This document shows positions 31,939-41,222 of a stretch of 41,599 bases of DNA, piece by piece (within the stretch, counting starts at the first letter, position 1; each line of letters begins with the position of its first letter). The notes beneath the pieces were generated by a model that was not told where the DNA came from, searched no databases, and saw only the letters and a program-made list of their open reading frames with translations. The DNA comes from Paenibacillus ginsengihumi DSM 21568. Lineage in GTDB: Bacteria; Bacillota; Bacilli; Paenibacillales; NBRC-103111. Position numbers and translations under genes: made by a program. The stretch spans positions 1 to 41,599 of the forward strand of contig NZ_KB905592.1 in the NCBI RefSeq assembly GCF_000380965.1. The letters are read 5' to 3'.

Positions 31939-33270
31939 TCACATCGGCAAATAGATGGTGAACACCGAACCTTCGCCGACCACGCTCCGCACCTCGATCC
32001 ACCCCCGGTGAGCAAGGATGTTTTGCTGGGCAATGGCGAGCCCCAGACCGGTTCCGCCGCTGGGGCGGGCCCTGGAATGATCCGCTCTATAAAAACGGTT
32101 GAAGATATGGGGCAAATCCTCCTCGGAAATGCCGACGCCGCTGTCTTCAATGCGGATGCGGGCATAGGGCTGCTGCCGGTTAGGGACGTGCGTCGTTTCT
32201 ACAAGGAGCCGGATTTGTCCGCCGGGGTTCGTATAGTAGATGGCATTCGTCAGGAGGTTATACAGCGCTTGAAGAATACGGGATTTTTCTACCGATACGG
32301 GAATCGACTCCTCCACGGCGTGCATGGAAAGCTGGATTTGCTTGTCCTCCGCCATATACCGAGTCTTCTCCACGACATCCTCCAGCAGCGCAGCCAGGTT
32401 CTCCGTTCGCGGACGCAGCTCCGTCATGCCGGCTTCGAGCTTGGACAAATCCAGCACATCATGAACCAAGCGCGACAGCCGCAGCACTTCATCGAGAATC
32501 GAAGCTTGCTTGGCGGCAGATAGGGGCTTCCCCGTCTCATGGGCCAGCTCCAATTCCCCTTGAATGATCATCAGCGGCGTTTTCAATTCATGCGCGACAT
32601 CGGACATCAGCTGCTTGCGGGTTCGTTCCGCGTCGGCCAGCGAATCGTTCATCTCGCGAAGCGCCTTGGAGATCGCTCCGAATTCATCTTTCCTTCGCTC
32701 AGGAAAGACGGCCGCGGCGCCGCCTTTTTGGATGGACGCGATGCCTTGGATGATTTGGCGTATAGGGCTTGTCAGCCTCCACGACAATAAGAAGATGGTC
32801 AGCAGCGCCGCGATGAAAGTAAACAGCAGCGAAGCGATGCCGATATTGGGCAGCATGGTGTACCACATTGTTTTGAACTCGTACGTCTTGTACTGCTTAT
32901 CGTTCATGACGTACAGTCTGCCGACCCTCCGGTCACCCTCGAAAAGCACCAGCTTGTACCCGTTCTTGCGAAGTTCATCGGCGCTGAGCGTTCCTTGCTG
33001 AACCAAGAATTCTCCCTCCGCCGACAAAACGATTTCGGCAAAGGAGCCGCTATATTCGAACCTCGCACTTTGAACATGATCCCACGAATCTCCGTTGGTT
33101 CTGTAATACTGTTCGAACTCCTCTCTGAGCGATTCGAACGCAGCCTTGTCCTCAAGATAGGCAAAATCGCGGAAAATATAAAACTGGACATGCGTGACGC
33201 CCAGGAGAAAAAGCAGGATAAACACGATCAGCACGCTCATCGACAAGGTCAGCTTCGTTCTAATGGTCAT
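31939..33270 (-). CDS. Sensor histidine kinase
   Basis: A 443-residue two-pass membrane kinase. The first helix is at 7-30, an extracytoplasmic sensor lies at ~31-140, the second helix at ~141-163, followed by HAMP (RLTSPIRQIIQGIASIQKGG). HisKA has MSDVAHELKTPLMIIQGELE (phospho-acceptor His227), and the ATPase domain carries LYNLLTNAIYYTNPGGQI, RIEDSGVGISEEDLPHIFNR and SGGTGLGLAIAQQNILAHRG. The ATG at 33270 lies inside the last codons of the regulator gene (11-bp overlap). The stimulus is unknown; the divergent multicopper oxidase suggests metal or redox stress. Confidence 0.93.
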   Translation of the reverse strand: MTIRTKLTLSMSVLIVFILLFLLGVTHVQFYIFRDFAYLEDKAAFESLREEFEQYYRTNGDSWDHVQSARFEYSGSFAEIVLSAEGEFLVQQGTLSADELRKNGYKLVLFEGDRRVGRLYVMNDKQYKTYEFKTMWYTMLPNIGIASLLFTFIAALLTIFLLSWRLTSPIRQIIQGIASIQKGGAAAVFPERRKDEFGAISKALREMNDSLADAERTRKQLMSDVAHELKTPLMIIQGELELAHETGKPLSAAKQASILDEVLRLSRLVHDVLDLSKLEAGMTELRPRTENLAALLEDVVEKTRYMAEDKQIQLSMHAVEESIPVSVEKSRILQALYNLLTNAIYYTNPGGQIRLLVETTHVPNRQQPYARIRIEDSGVGISEEDLPHIFNRFYRADHSRARPSGGTGLGLAIAQQNILAHRGWIEVRSVVGEGSVFTIYLPM

Positions 33271-33958
33271 ATTCCGCTCCGAAACGGTAGCCGAACCCGT
33301 AGACCGTCTGAATGTAGTCGGAGGTCCGGCCGCCGCCTTCAATCTTTTTGCGAAGCTTGCTGATGTGGGAATCCACCGTCCGTTCGTCGACGATAAATTC
33401 CTCCTCGAACGCGTGCCGCAGCAGCTGCATCCGGCTGTATACCCGTCCGGGCTTCGACGCCAGCAGGTGAAGAAGCTTGAATTCGGTCGGCGTCAGATGC
33501 AGCTCTTGCGTTCCTTTAAACACCTGCAGACGTTCCTCGTCAATCTTCAGATCGCCTCTTCGCAGCACGCTGCCGGATTCGTCGTTCACGGTTAAGTTCA
33601 TTCGTCTCAATAAGGAGCGGATACGTGCGGAAAGCTCCCGCAAGCTGAAGGGCTTCGTCAAGTAATCGTCCGATCCCATCTCGAGGCCGACGATTTTGTC
33701 GGTTTCCTCTGATTTGGCCGTTACCATGATAATGCCGGGCGACCCTGTCTGTCTGAGCTGCCGGCAGGTGTCCAGCCCATTCAGGTGCGGAAGCATCCAG
33801 TCCAAGATGACGATGTCCGGTTTATGTTCTCTATAAAGCTGCAAGGCGGTTTGGCCGTCCATCGCGGTCAGGACATCGTATCCTTCGGATTGAAGAAACG
33901 ATTCCATGACCGACAAAATTTTGATTTCATCCTCAACGATCAGAACTCTGGTTCCCAT
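33260..33958 (-). CDS. OmpR/PhoB-family response regulator
   Basis: A 232-residue response regulator. The receiver has VLIVEDEIKILSVMESFL with the acidic pair, the phosphorylation site Asp53 in IVILDWMLPHLNGLDTC, a Thr in IIMVTAKSEETDKI and Lys in DDYLTKPFSLREL. The C-terminal winged helix carries LHLTPTEFKLLHLLASKPGR, VYSRMQLLRHAFEEEF and RTVDSHISKLRKKIEGGG. It forms a two-component pair with the overlapping kinase. The intergenic space to the multicopper oxidase contains direct repeats with 11-bp spacing (34033-34054), the usual footprint type for this family. Confidence 0.95.
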   Translation of the reverse strand: MGTRVLIVEDEIKILSVMESFLQSEGYDVLTAMDGQTALQLYREHKPDIVILDWMLPHLNGLDTCRQLRQTGSPGIIMVTAKSEETDKIVGLEMGSDDYLTKPFSLRELSARIRSLLRRMNLTVNDESGSVLRRGDLKIDEERLQVFKGTQELHLTPTEFKLLHLLASKPGRVYSRMQLLRHAFEEEFIVDERTVDSHISKLRKKIEGGGRTSDYIQTVYGFGYRFGAEYDH

Positions 33959-34032
33959 TCCTGCACCCCAGACCTATTCATTCTTGTCCCTATCTTATAA
34001 GATGTTGGCGGCCTCCACAATCCGTAAATGGT

Positions 34033-34058
34033 TTCACCACAAGTTCACAACATTTCGC
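34033..34058 (+). promoter_or_regulatory. Direct repeats, likely response-regulator site
   Basis: TTCACCACAAG (34033) and TTCACAACATT (34044) are spaced exactly 11 bp, with a weaker TTCGC at 34054. A TAAGAT (34062-34067) follows as possible -10 of the multicopper oxidase gene. Confidence 0.55.
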
Positions 34059-34133
34059 TGGTAAGATAAGGTTCGCAAATCGAATCCGGGGGCGGCAGCC
34101 TGAGGCGGCATCCGGTCATAAGGAGTGGTAATC

Positions 34134-36245
34134 TTGTTCGGAACGTTCACCAGCGTCATCCTTACGGTCAGCATGACCTTATTATGGGGGACCGCCGGCA
34201 TCGCCGCGGCCATCCTGCCCTACGCCAGTACCAACCGAAGCTTGACGAGGAAAAGAACCTTCTTGCTCTGGGTGGCCGGCGCCGCGCTTCTGCTAAGTGC
34301 CGTCTGGTACGTGACAATTATCCTTCAATGCATCAAGAGCGGCTGGCTGTTTGTAGAGGGTACGGTCAAGACGCTCATCCCGCTGACGTTGATTCCTCAG
34401 GGGTATATAGCGTTAACGGTGCTTCCCCGGTTAAAAGGCTTGCGGGATTCCGGCGAAGAACCGCCGGCCCAGGCGGCGCTGCAAGCGGCGGCTCAGCCTT
34501 CCGTCTCGCTGTCCTTCTATGCGGCCGCGCTCGCCTCCGGCCTTTCCGCCCATAGCTTCGTCTTTGCCCAACCGGTCCTGCCCGGCCCGGCGGAGATCGC
34601 TCAGCGGTTCGTGCTGGTGACGCTGCTATTGCTCGTGCCGGCGATATTTGCGAGAAGAAGGTACTTGAAGGTGATGCGAGGGGAAGCGCTTCGGCGTAGC
34701 CTTGCCGCCAGGCTGTTGAACGTCATATCGGCAGGTATTCTTACGGCCATAGTGGCAATCGTTATCCTTGTGTCCCATGTATTGGCGGGAGTCCAAGCCT
34801 CCAAGCTGCCGGAAGCCTCCGATATGATGAATCACGACTGGATTGACGAAGGAGGCGGCGCAGCTACCCGGATGTCCGGAGGCTCCGATCACCATCCATC
34901 GCATCACGCGAATCATCAAGCTGATACGGTGGAGGTCGCTGCTCTGACAGGAAATATAACGGATCCTGCCGATGTGACCTTTGAGATAGTAGCGCAAAAG
35001 AAGAAGGTAGCGCTTGCTTCCGGAGCCGTTATCGACGCCTGGACGTATAACGGAGAAATCGCGCCCGAGCTGAGAGTGAAGCAGGGCGATATCGTCGAAG
35101 TGAAGCTGATCAATCAAGATATCGAGAGCGGGGTTACCATTCACTGGCATGGCTATAACGTGCCGAATGCAATGGACGGCGTGCCGGGGATGACCCAAAA
35201 TGTCGTGAAGCCGGGACAATCGTTCGTTTACAAGTTTCGGGCCGAGCAGGAAGGGACCTACTGGTTCCATTCTCATCAGCAGGCGGCGGAGCAGGTGGTG
35301 AAGGGGCTATTCGGCATACTGATCGTCGAGCCTGAGCAGGAAACCGAGACTTATGATGAACAAGTAACCGTCATTAACCATCGATGGAAGACCGACCAAG
35401 GATATAGAAAAGCATTCGGAAGCCGCGACGAATGGCAGTGGAAGCAGGTGCAGCTGGGGAAAACCGTCAAGCTGAGAATCATCAATGCCCATAACCTGTC
35501 GGAAAAGTACCTGCTGCAAGGAACCGATTTCCGAATTGCAAGCATTGACGGCGTGCGGATTCAAGACCCGCAGCCCTTGTCCGATCAAACGGCGTTTCGG
35601 CTCGGTTCGGGCGGCAGATATGACGTCGTCTTCACGATGCCGGACCGGCCGGTCTTCTTGAAGCTCGGCGAGGCCAGGAACGAAAGCAATCCGGGAATCG
35701 TTTTTTATACTGACAGTCCTCCGGAGAAACCGGTCCTCCAAGCCGAATCTGCGATGTTTGATCCGTCCGATTACGGCCAGCCGGTCGTGAACGCCGTCAC
35801 TGCGGCAAGCCAATTCGACCGGGAGTTCCTAATGATACTCGGCAACGAGATGGGCTTTTACAACGGCATGTTTCATTTTCTGTGGACGATCAACGGGGAG
35901 GTGTATCCTCGGGTTCCGACTTTCGTCGTCCAAGAAGGCGATCTCGTCAAAACGACGTTCGTCAATAAAAGCTTGGCCGAGCATCCGATGCATCTGCACG
36001 GGCATCATATGACGGTTTTGAAGAAAAACGGCGAGAAGGTGAACACGCCATGGCTTACCGATACGCTAAACGTCATGCCCGGCGAATCGTACGAGGTCGC
36101 ATTTGTCGCGGATAATCCCGGCATGTGGATGGACCACTGCCATAACCTGGATCATGCGGCGACCGGCATGGTTTTGCACCTGATGTACGATCACGTGCGT
36201 CCTTCTTATGAAGTCGGGACGCGGTCCGGCAACTTGCCTGATTAG
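34134..36245 (+). CDS. Membrane-anchored multicopper oxidase
   Basis: A 703-residue fusion (positions counted from the upstream in-frame GTG at 34125). Residues ~1-225 hold about five or six membrane helices, then a His-rich linker DHHPSHHANH (255-264), then three cupredoxin domains. Copper ligands are IHWHG (340-343), YWFHSHQQ (381-384), EHPMHLHGHHM (620-628) and MDHCHNLDHAATGM (671-682), the complete type 1 and trinuclear set with an axial Met. It is predicted to oxidise metal ions (Cu(I), Mn or Fe) or phenols at the outer membrane face. The TTG at 34134 has AGGAGTGG at good distance. It is divergent from the two-component system, which probably controls it. Confidence 0.92.
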   Translation: MFGTFTSVILTVSMTLLWGTAGIAAAILPYASTNRSLTRKRTFLLWVAGAALLLSAVWYVTIILQCIKSGWLFVEGTVKTLIPLTLIPQGYIALTVLPRLKGLRDSGEEPPAQAALQAAAQPSVSLSFYAAALASGLSAHSFVFAQPVLPGPAEIAQRFVLVTLLLLVPAIFARRRYLKVMRGEALRRSLAARLLNVISAGILTAIVAIVILVSHVLAGVQASKLPEASDMMNHDWIDEGGGAATRMSGGSDHHPSHHANHQADTVEVAALTGNITDPADVTFEIVAQKKKVALASGAVIDAWTYNGEIAPELRVKQGDIVEVKLINQDIESGVTIHWHGYNVPNAMDGVPGMTQNVVKPGQSFVYKFRAEQEGTYWFHSHQQAAEQVVKGLFGILIVEPEQETETYDEQVTVINHRWKTDQGYRKAFGSRDEWQWKQVQLGKTVKLRIINAHNLSEKYLLQGTDFRIASIDGVRIQDPQPLSDQTAFRLGSGGRYDVVFTMPDRPVFLKLGEARNESNPGIVFYTDSPPEKPVLQAESAMFDPSDYGQPVVNAVTAASQFDREFLMILGNEMGFYNGMFHFLWTINGEVYPRVPTFVVQEGDLVKTTFVNKSLAEHPMHLHGHHMTVLKKNGEKVNTPWLTDTLNVMPGESYEVAFVADNPGMWMDHCHNLDHAATGMVLHLMYDHVRPSYEVGTRSGNLPD

Positions 36246-36291
36246 AAGCATTGATCGAGAAGGGCGATTCAGGATCAAGCGGGTCCATGCC

Positions 36292-36334
36292 AAAATAACG
36301 AAGGAGCTGCCGCGGCAAGCTCCTTCGTTATTTT
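36292..36334. terminator. Long bidirectional terminator
   Basis: AAAATAACGAAGGAGCT (36292-36308) and its exact reverse complement (36318-36334) form a 17-bp stem around a GC-rich 9-nt loop, between the oxidase gene and the convergent lipoprotein gene. Confidence 0.95.
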
Positions 36335-36357
36335 CGAATCGGTATCCGGATGGAAGC

Positions 36358-37554
36358 TTAATGACTGTTAACGATGAGAGCCCCATTTTCCTGGTCCACA
36401 TTCACTGTCGTGTTGCTGATCATTTCAAAGTCGGATTGCGAGATTCCCTTACATTCATGAGCGTTGTATTGCAACAAATTCGCGCCGCCATTCTTGGTCA
36501 GCGTCCAACCTCCTAGTTTATTGACCGCGTAAGTGTCTGAACCGATGGTCCATTCAAACGCATTCCCTTTGTCAAGATTCGATACCTGAATCCCAAGCAA
36601 GGTCAGCAGGTCTTCAAAATCGCGAATATGATACTGCTGGGTATCTTGGCAATAAGTGATCGTGGCGGCCAAATAATAGACCTTTTCATCGGCATACGTT
36701 TCACCCACTATGTACTCTTTGCCGTTAAGGATCACCTTGTTCAGTTCTTTTAATTTTCCATCAATGTAATCTAACGATTTTTCGTACTCTTTTTTTGTGA
36801 TCCAAGTAAAGGAGTCTGTTTTTTTATCATAGGTCCCACGGTATCCATCCTCGTAATCCTTATCGTGGATCTCAATGGGAAGGAGATCATCGCTATCCAC
36901 GTATTTCATATAATCTCTTAATACCTGTTCAATCTTGGCAATGAATTGTTTCGCCTGGTCTTCGTCGTCGATGAGTGAAGTCCTAAACTTAAAGTTATAG
37001 GAAGCCCCCCATTCATGAATGAGCTGCTTGGGATGAAGCGATTTTAGCTGGAGTCCTTGGCGGGGGTCAACGAATCGTGCGTACTCGTCGTCCCCTTTAG
37101 GAGGATATTCGAAGATCAGCAAAACCGATGTTTCCGGCTCATTCGTTTCGTCTTCGGGCACTCCGATTTCGTCTGGCTGGAAGTATTGAAGCAGCACATC
37201 CTGGGTAATTCGCTCTCTGCCTAAGTTCATGGCATATTACATGACAGCATACCCGAAATTCGATGCATCCCCGCCTTCCGTATACCCGTAATTGAGGAAT
37301 TCAAATTCTCTTTGGGACCCGCCATCATCCGTATAAGCTACGACCCACCGCAGCCCCGTTCCGCTGACAGGGAGCGGGTCGCCTCTCCATTCGATTTTTT
37401 CTTTATTGACGATCACTTCAAAGTCGCCTAAAGAATATTCGAGATAGGAATCAAACTTGTTAAGAAAATCCGTTTTGTAATGTTTGGAGCATCCTGTCAT
37501 GAACAGAAGTGGCAAAATAAAAAACAGCACAATGCAAGTGGATCGCGTTCTCAT
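36358..37554 (-). pseudogene. Lipoprotein gene with an in-frame stop
   Basis: The first ORF (37554-37237, 105 codons) begins with a lipoprotein signal ending LPLLFMTGC (lipobox, Cys22), continues SKHYKTDFLNKFDSYLEYSL and GLRWVVAYTDDGGSQREFEF, and stops at TAA after FGYAVM. The second ORF (37230-36358, 290 codons), in the same frame only two codons later, starts MNLGRERITQDVLLQYFQPD, has no signal peptide and no ribosome site, and ends with a strand-rich domain (FEWTIGSDTYAVNKLGGWTL). The parts look like one ~400-residue lipoprotein in which a short in-frame insertion (ATG TAA TAT GCC ATG) created the stop. Function unknown. Stop read-through or re-initiation is possible. Confidence 0.65.
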
Positions 37555-37672
37555 GGCAGCACCTTCCGCAAAAGCTTATGTCCTCGCAACCAAAAATATG
37601 GAGAATAATTGGTAATTTCCTGTTTAAATCATAACAGATGGATTATTTTTACTAATGGATACGGGGGATTTC

Positions 37673-37714
37673 GGCCCTCGGGTAGCTTATAAGTTGCCCG
37701 TAAGAACAAGGGCC
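37673..37714. repeat. Large imperfect hairpin upstream of the lipoprotein gene
   Basis: GGCCCT (37673-37678) pairs with AGGGCC (37709-37714), enclosing a 22-nt near-palindrome CGGGTAGCTTAT / AAGTTGCCCG (37679-37700). No T run follows on either strand, so it is not an obvious terminator. Confidence 0.5.
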
Positions 37715-37784
37715 TCGCACTGCGAACAGGCATTTTTTTCTTTGGGTGCATTTAAACCGATGCATTTTGTGGCATACTTCATAG

Positions 37785-37791
37785 TAAATAA
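37785..37791. repeat. Target-site duplication of the IS4 element, left
   Basis: TAAATAA, identical to 39308-39314. If the outer A/T of the ends belongs to the element, the duplication is AAATA (5 bp). Confidence 0.8.
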
Positions 37792-39307
37792 CTCAACTTT
37801 CGCAGAGCGAAAATCGGTTTAATTGCATGATGTGACTAGACAAACAGCAGATTCAATACGGATGTTGTAAAAATAGAAAAACACCGCTTCGTTTGGTAAA
37901 GTGAGAGTGTCGAATCAAACACTACCATACAGAAGAGGTGTCCTCTACATGATAGAGCAAAACGTACAACAGAATCAACTTCCAAATGAAATCAAATCAG
38001 CCTTCAAAGAACTGAAAGTGTTGCAACACTTAAGAACAGCGGGCTTCAAAAAGAAATTCGGATATACTTGCTCGTTTCTATTCCAACTTGTCTTTGTGCT
38101 CTTGTTTCATCACAAGAACTGGTTTCGTTTGTTGGAAAGCCACAAGGGTGAATCATTTCCTGGCAAGGATGCGGTCTATCGCTTCCTAAATCACAGCGGC
38201 TATGCATGGCGCAGATTTCTAACATTGCTTAGTTCCTCCACCATTGGTAAGATTCAGCCGCTGACAGGAGAAAATCGCGTATCCGTATTTGTTGTTGACG
38301 ACTCCATGTTTGAGCGAAATCGCAGCAAGGCGGTTGAACTGCTTTCCCGATTTAAGGATCATGCGACGGGTTGCTACTACAAAGGATTCCGGATGCTCAC
38401 GCTAGGCTGGTCGGACGGCCATACGTTTATTCCGGTTGACTTCTCTTTGCTCGCTTCAATCAAGTCGCAAGTGAACGGCATCATGCAGGGGATCGACAAG
38501 AGAACGTCCGGCTACAAACGGCGGGTCGAAGCTTTGCTGCCTGCTCCTGAAGTCATTCCAGCGATGATTGATCGTGCGCTTTCGGCGGGCATGCAAGCCT
38601 CGTACGTCCTCATGGACAGTTGGTTCACACATGCCCCATTAATCCAAGCGATCCTTGATTGCGGTCTGGATGTGATCGGCATGGTCAAAGCGGACAAGAA
38701 ACGTTATCTTGTTCGCGGTCGCCGTTTATCCTTGCAAGAGCTTTACTTTGAAGCCATCCCCGTTCAAGGGAAGAACAATGGAATCCTGCGTTCCATTCGT
38801 ACCGAGTTGTCCCCAGGGATTCCGGTCACAATGGTTTTCGTGCGCCACCGCTCAAAGAAGAAAGAATGGCTTGCGATTCTATGCACTGACCTCTCCATCC
38901 CCGAAGAAGAAATAATCCGGATCTACGGAATTCGCTGGATATTGAAGTGTTCTTCAAGTGCGCCAAATCCTTGCTGCGTCTACAAAAAGAGTTTCAGGGG
39001 CGCTCGTATGACTTGCTCATCAGTCATACTACGATTGTCTTTTCCCGTTACATATTGCTGGCGTGGCAACACCGACAAAGCACTGACAACCGCACGCTAG
39101 GCGGCTTGTTTCATTTGCTATGCGATGAAGTAAGTCAATTAGATTGGGCAGTAGCCTTAAAGCAACTTATTGAATTGCTCGAGGAAGTCGCTAAGAAAGC
39201 CAGTAAGAAGATCACAACACTTATCCAAACACAACTTCAGCATTGGATCGCCGGTTTGCCCAATTACATCAAGGCTTACCTACCGAATTTAAGCTGCGAA
39301 AGTTGAG
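37792..39307 (+). mobile_element. IS4-family insertion sequence, full length
   Basis: 1,516 bp bounded by perfect 14-bp inverted repeats CTCAACTTTCGCAG (37792-37805) and CTGCGAAAGTTGAG (39294-39307) and by TAAATAA direct repeats. It carries one transposase gene with a single-base frameshift. The element sits between the lipoprotein gene and terC and separates terC from its original upstream DNA. The clean ends show a recent insertion; the frameshift makes it non-autonomous unless frameshifting rescues it. Confidence 0.92.
37949..39306 (+). pseudogene. IS4-family transposase with one-base deletion
   Basis: The frame from ATG 37949 (AGAGGTG upstream) runs through VSVFVVDDSMFERNRSKAVE (first Asp), SYVLMDSWFTHAPLIQAILD (second Asp) and IPEEEIIRIYGIRW. 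At about 38938 the coding frame shifts: the next frame continues as IEVFFKCAKSLLRLQKEFQG and reaches the proper C-terminus at 39306. Restoring one G (TGG GAT ATT GAA) rebuilds the Y-R-E-K signature YGIRWDIEVFFKCAK with the catalytic Glu. The break falls exactly before the catalytic Glu, so the product read in frame is inactive. Confidence 0.92.
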
Positions 39308-39314
39308 TAAATAA
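39308..39314. repeat. Target-site duplication of the IS4 element, right
   Basis: TAAATAA, partner of 37785-37791. Confidence 0.8.
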
Positions 39315-39507
39315 GTCCCTCTTGAAACATTGAAAATAACCCAAAGAGAGGTCTTGGTACGGGAGCATGATTATGATATATTGTAAGAAAAGTTGACTTG
39401 ATTCGGGTTTTAAGCTGACGGTGAGCTGATGCCTAAGCAAGAAAACGTCATTCCATCTGTATTTGCTAGTACTATCCTTTGCCAAGATCAAGAGAGGAGC
39501 ATTCAAG

Positions 39508-40281
39508 TTGGATTCGCTTTGGCTGGAGTATGCGTGGGCATTACTTATTCTCATCGGGCTCGAAGGCTTGCTGTCGGCGGACAATGCGCTCGTGTTAGCG
39601 GTGATCGCGAAACATTTGCCGGACGAGCAGAAGAAGAAAGCGATCAATTACGGGATCATCATGGCTTTTGTTTTTCGTTTTGGCGCTCTATTTGCGATTT
39701 CCTTTATCGCCAATGTGTGGCAGGTTCAGGCGATTGGCGCGGCTTATCTGCTGTACCTCGGTTTAAAGCACATCATCCAGGCGCGTTTCGGGAAGAAGGG
39801 GCAGGCTCATCAAGAAGAACCGCAGGAAGCCGCAGGAAAAGGCTTTTGGCCTACGGTAGGCAAGATCGCTTTGGCCGACCTCGCTTTTGCGATCGATTCG
39901 ATTCTCGCCGCGGTAGCGCTCGCGCTTGGACTGCCTGATTCGCCGCTCGGCGAGTTCGGCGGTATGGACGGCGGGAAATTTCTGGTCGTGCTGCTCGGCG
40001 GAATTGCCGGGCTGATCCTGATCAAATTCGCGGCGACCTGGTTTGTCAAGCTGCTGGCGCAGCGTCCGGCGCTGGAAACGACGGCTTATGCGATCGTGGC
40101 CTGGGTTGGCGTGAAGCTGGCTGTAATTACGCTGGCGCATGAGGATGTTGGCGTCCTGGAGCACCATTTTCCTCACAGCACGGGCTGGACGCTTGTCTTC
40201 TATGGCGTCCTGGTGGCGATCGCCCTGATCGGCTGGTTTGCGCCCAGCAACAAGCCATCCAAGGCAAGAGGGCATTCCTGA
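39508..40281 (+). CDS. TerC-family membrane protein
   Basis: A 257-residue TerC protein (Bacillus YkoY-like) with seven or so membrane helices. The two conserved acidic motifs are LEGLLSADNALVLAVIAKHL at the N-terminus and IALADLAFAIDSILAAVALA in the middle, both needed for metal passage in the family. In Bacillus, TerC proteins export Mn and help metalate secreted enzymes. The start is TTG 39508, with AGAGGAG 8-10 nt upstream; the in-frame ATG at 39463 has no ribosome site. An IS4 element ends 200 bp upstream. The Mn riboswitch (yybP-ykoY) often found before such genes was not recognised here. A good terminator follows. Confidence 0.9.
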   Translation: MDSLWLEYAWALLILIGLEGLLSADNALVLAVIAKHLPDEQKKKAINYGIIMAFVFRFGALFAISFIANVWQVQAIGAAYLLYLGLKHIIQARFGKKGQAHQEEPQEAAGKGFWPTVGKIALADLAFAIDSILAAVALALGLPDSPLGEFGGMDGGKFLVVLLGGIAGLILIKFAATWFVKLLAQRPALETTAYAIVAWVGVKLAVITLAHEDVGVLEHHFPHSTGWTLVFYGVLVAIALIGWFAPSNKPSKARGHS

Positions 40282-40362
40282 ACCGCCAGCGCGCGGGGAA
40301 AGGGCCCAATACGCCATCCATGTGTAACATAAGAGGATTAACGGGCTTCGTTGCTCCGAAGA

Positions 40363-40390
40363 AAAGGCCATCCGCAAGCGGGTGGCCTTT
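40363..40390 (+). terminator. Terminator after terC
   Basis: AAAGGCCATCCGC and GCGGGTGGCCTTT pair over 13 positions (one G-T) around AA, ending in TTT. Confidence 0.85.
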
Positions 40391-40431
40391 GAGATTATAT
40401 ACAAAGGGAACGGTTTCCAATTGCTTTCGTA

Positions 40432-40689
40432 ATGATGAATCTGGGATGTTCCGGATTCGTTCGTGTGTTCGATGGACAAAGAGCTATTTTTGTGAATGCC
40501 AGCGAATCGCTTGGTCGACAAAATTACACCATTGCTCATGATTATTGCCATATTTTACATGACCTTAAGAAATATGCTCAGTTAACGGGCTTCCACTCAC
40601 AGGTAAACAAATACTTGAAATACCCGTATCTAATAAAGAGAAGGGAGCCTATACGATGCAGGCCAACAAGAGCAGCGATAGCTTTGTAA
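40432..40689 (+). pseudogene. M78 (ImmA/IrrE-like) peptidase fragment
   Basis: Codons 1-50 read VFDGQRAIFVNASESLGRQN and YTIAHDYCHILHDLKKYAQL, matching the core of short ImmA/IrrE proteins with a zinc motif HDYCH in place of HEYCH, so the catalytic Glu is Asp. After this the sequence (TGFHSQVNKYLKYPYLIKRR) no longer fits the family. The N-terminal helix-turn-helix and the third zinc ligand are missing. It is a deletion fragment, probably of phage or mobile-element origin, unrelated to the intact ImmA gene at 2177. Confidence 0.65.
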
Positions 40690-40811
40690 TTGAGATCGTA
40701 GACAATAGTGAAGTCATTGAAGTTGATGATATAGGCTCAACAGTTGAATTGAGAGTGACAGTTCAGGACGCAGTACGTGGAACGATGAATAGCGTGACAG
40801 GCAGAACGTAA
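40656..40811 (+). CDS. Small acidic ORF, hypothetical
   Basis: A 51-codon ORF beginning MQANKSSDSFVIEIVDNSEV and ending TMNSVTGRT, with AGGGAG 8-10 nt before the ATG. It is rich in Val, Asp, Glu and Ser and looks like a small beta-type protein or a precursor peptide. No family is recognised. It overlaps the tail of the M78 fragment in another frame and lies in a degraded region, so it may be spurious. Confidence 0.35.
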   Translation: MQANKSSDSFVIEIVDNSEVIEVDDIGSTVELRVTVQDAVRGTMNSVTGRT

Positions 40812-40845
40812 CCAGAGGGAGGAATAGAGAGATGCTATACAGCCC

Positions 40846-41222
40846 TTACAGATGATCTTGAATATCACGGGTACTGACACCTTTAGCGTAGAGCGCGATG
40901 ATCTGGTCCTCCATGCCGGTTACGTTGGATTGATGTTTCCGAACGACAAGCGGCTCGAACTCACCAAGACGGTCTCTGGGGACGGCTATTTCCTGCTCTC
41001 CGTACTCGCCTCGTGATCTTCTTCTTGCTTTTTCCGTTGCGGCTGTTAATTGTCTGCTTGTTTTGCACATCATGCTTCTCATAACCCAGATGGGTGTCCA
41101 ACTCTGCTTCAAGCATCTCCTTCAGCGAATAAGTCTTTTAATGCGTTCTGTGAGTCCTGAGCGGTAACCAGGTTGTTCTCCTTGATAAATGCCCTAAGCT
41201 GCTCCTTTGACCACAATCCCAT
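40846..41222 (-). pseudogene. IS256-family transposase, N-terminal remnant
   Basis: From ATG 41222 the minus strand reads MGLWSKEQLRAFIKENNLVT and AQDSQNALKDLFAE, then shifts frame to KEMLEAELDTHLGYEKHDVQ and NKQTINSRNGKSKKKI, then again to GEYGEQEIAVPRDRLGEFEP, LVVRKHQSNVTGMEDQIIAL and YAKGVSTRDIQDHL before a stop at 40846. These are the first ~110 residues of an IS256/Mutator transposase. The catalytic DDE domain is deleted. No terminal repeat was confirmed. Confidence 0.9.

Noticed and set aside
37673-37714. Purine-type riboswitch
   Set aside because: It is a simple nested hairpin without the conserved loop sequences of purine riboswitches, and its neighbours are not purine genes.
39315-39507. 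Mn riboswitch (yybP-ykoY) before the TerC gene
   Set aside because: The conserved GGGGAGTAG-type core and the closing GCGAGACC-type element were not found here, nor left of the IS4 element.
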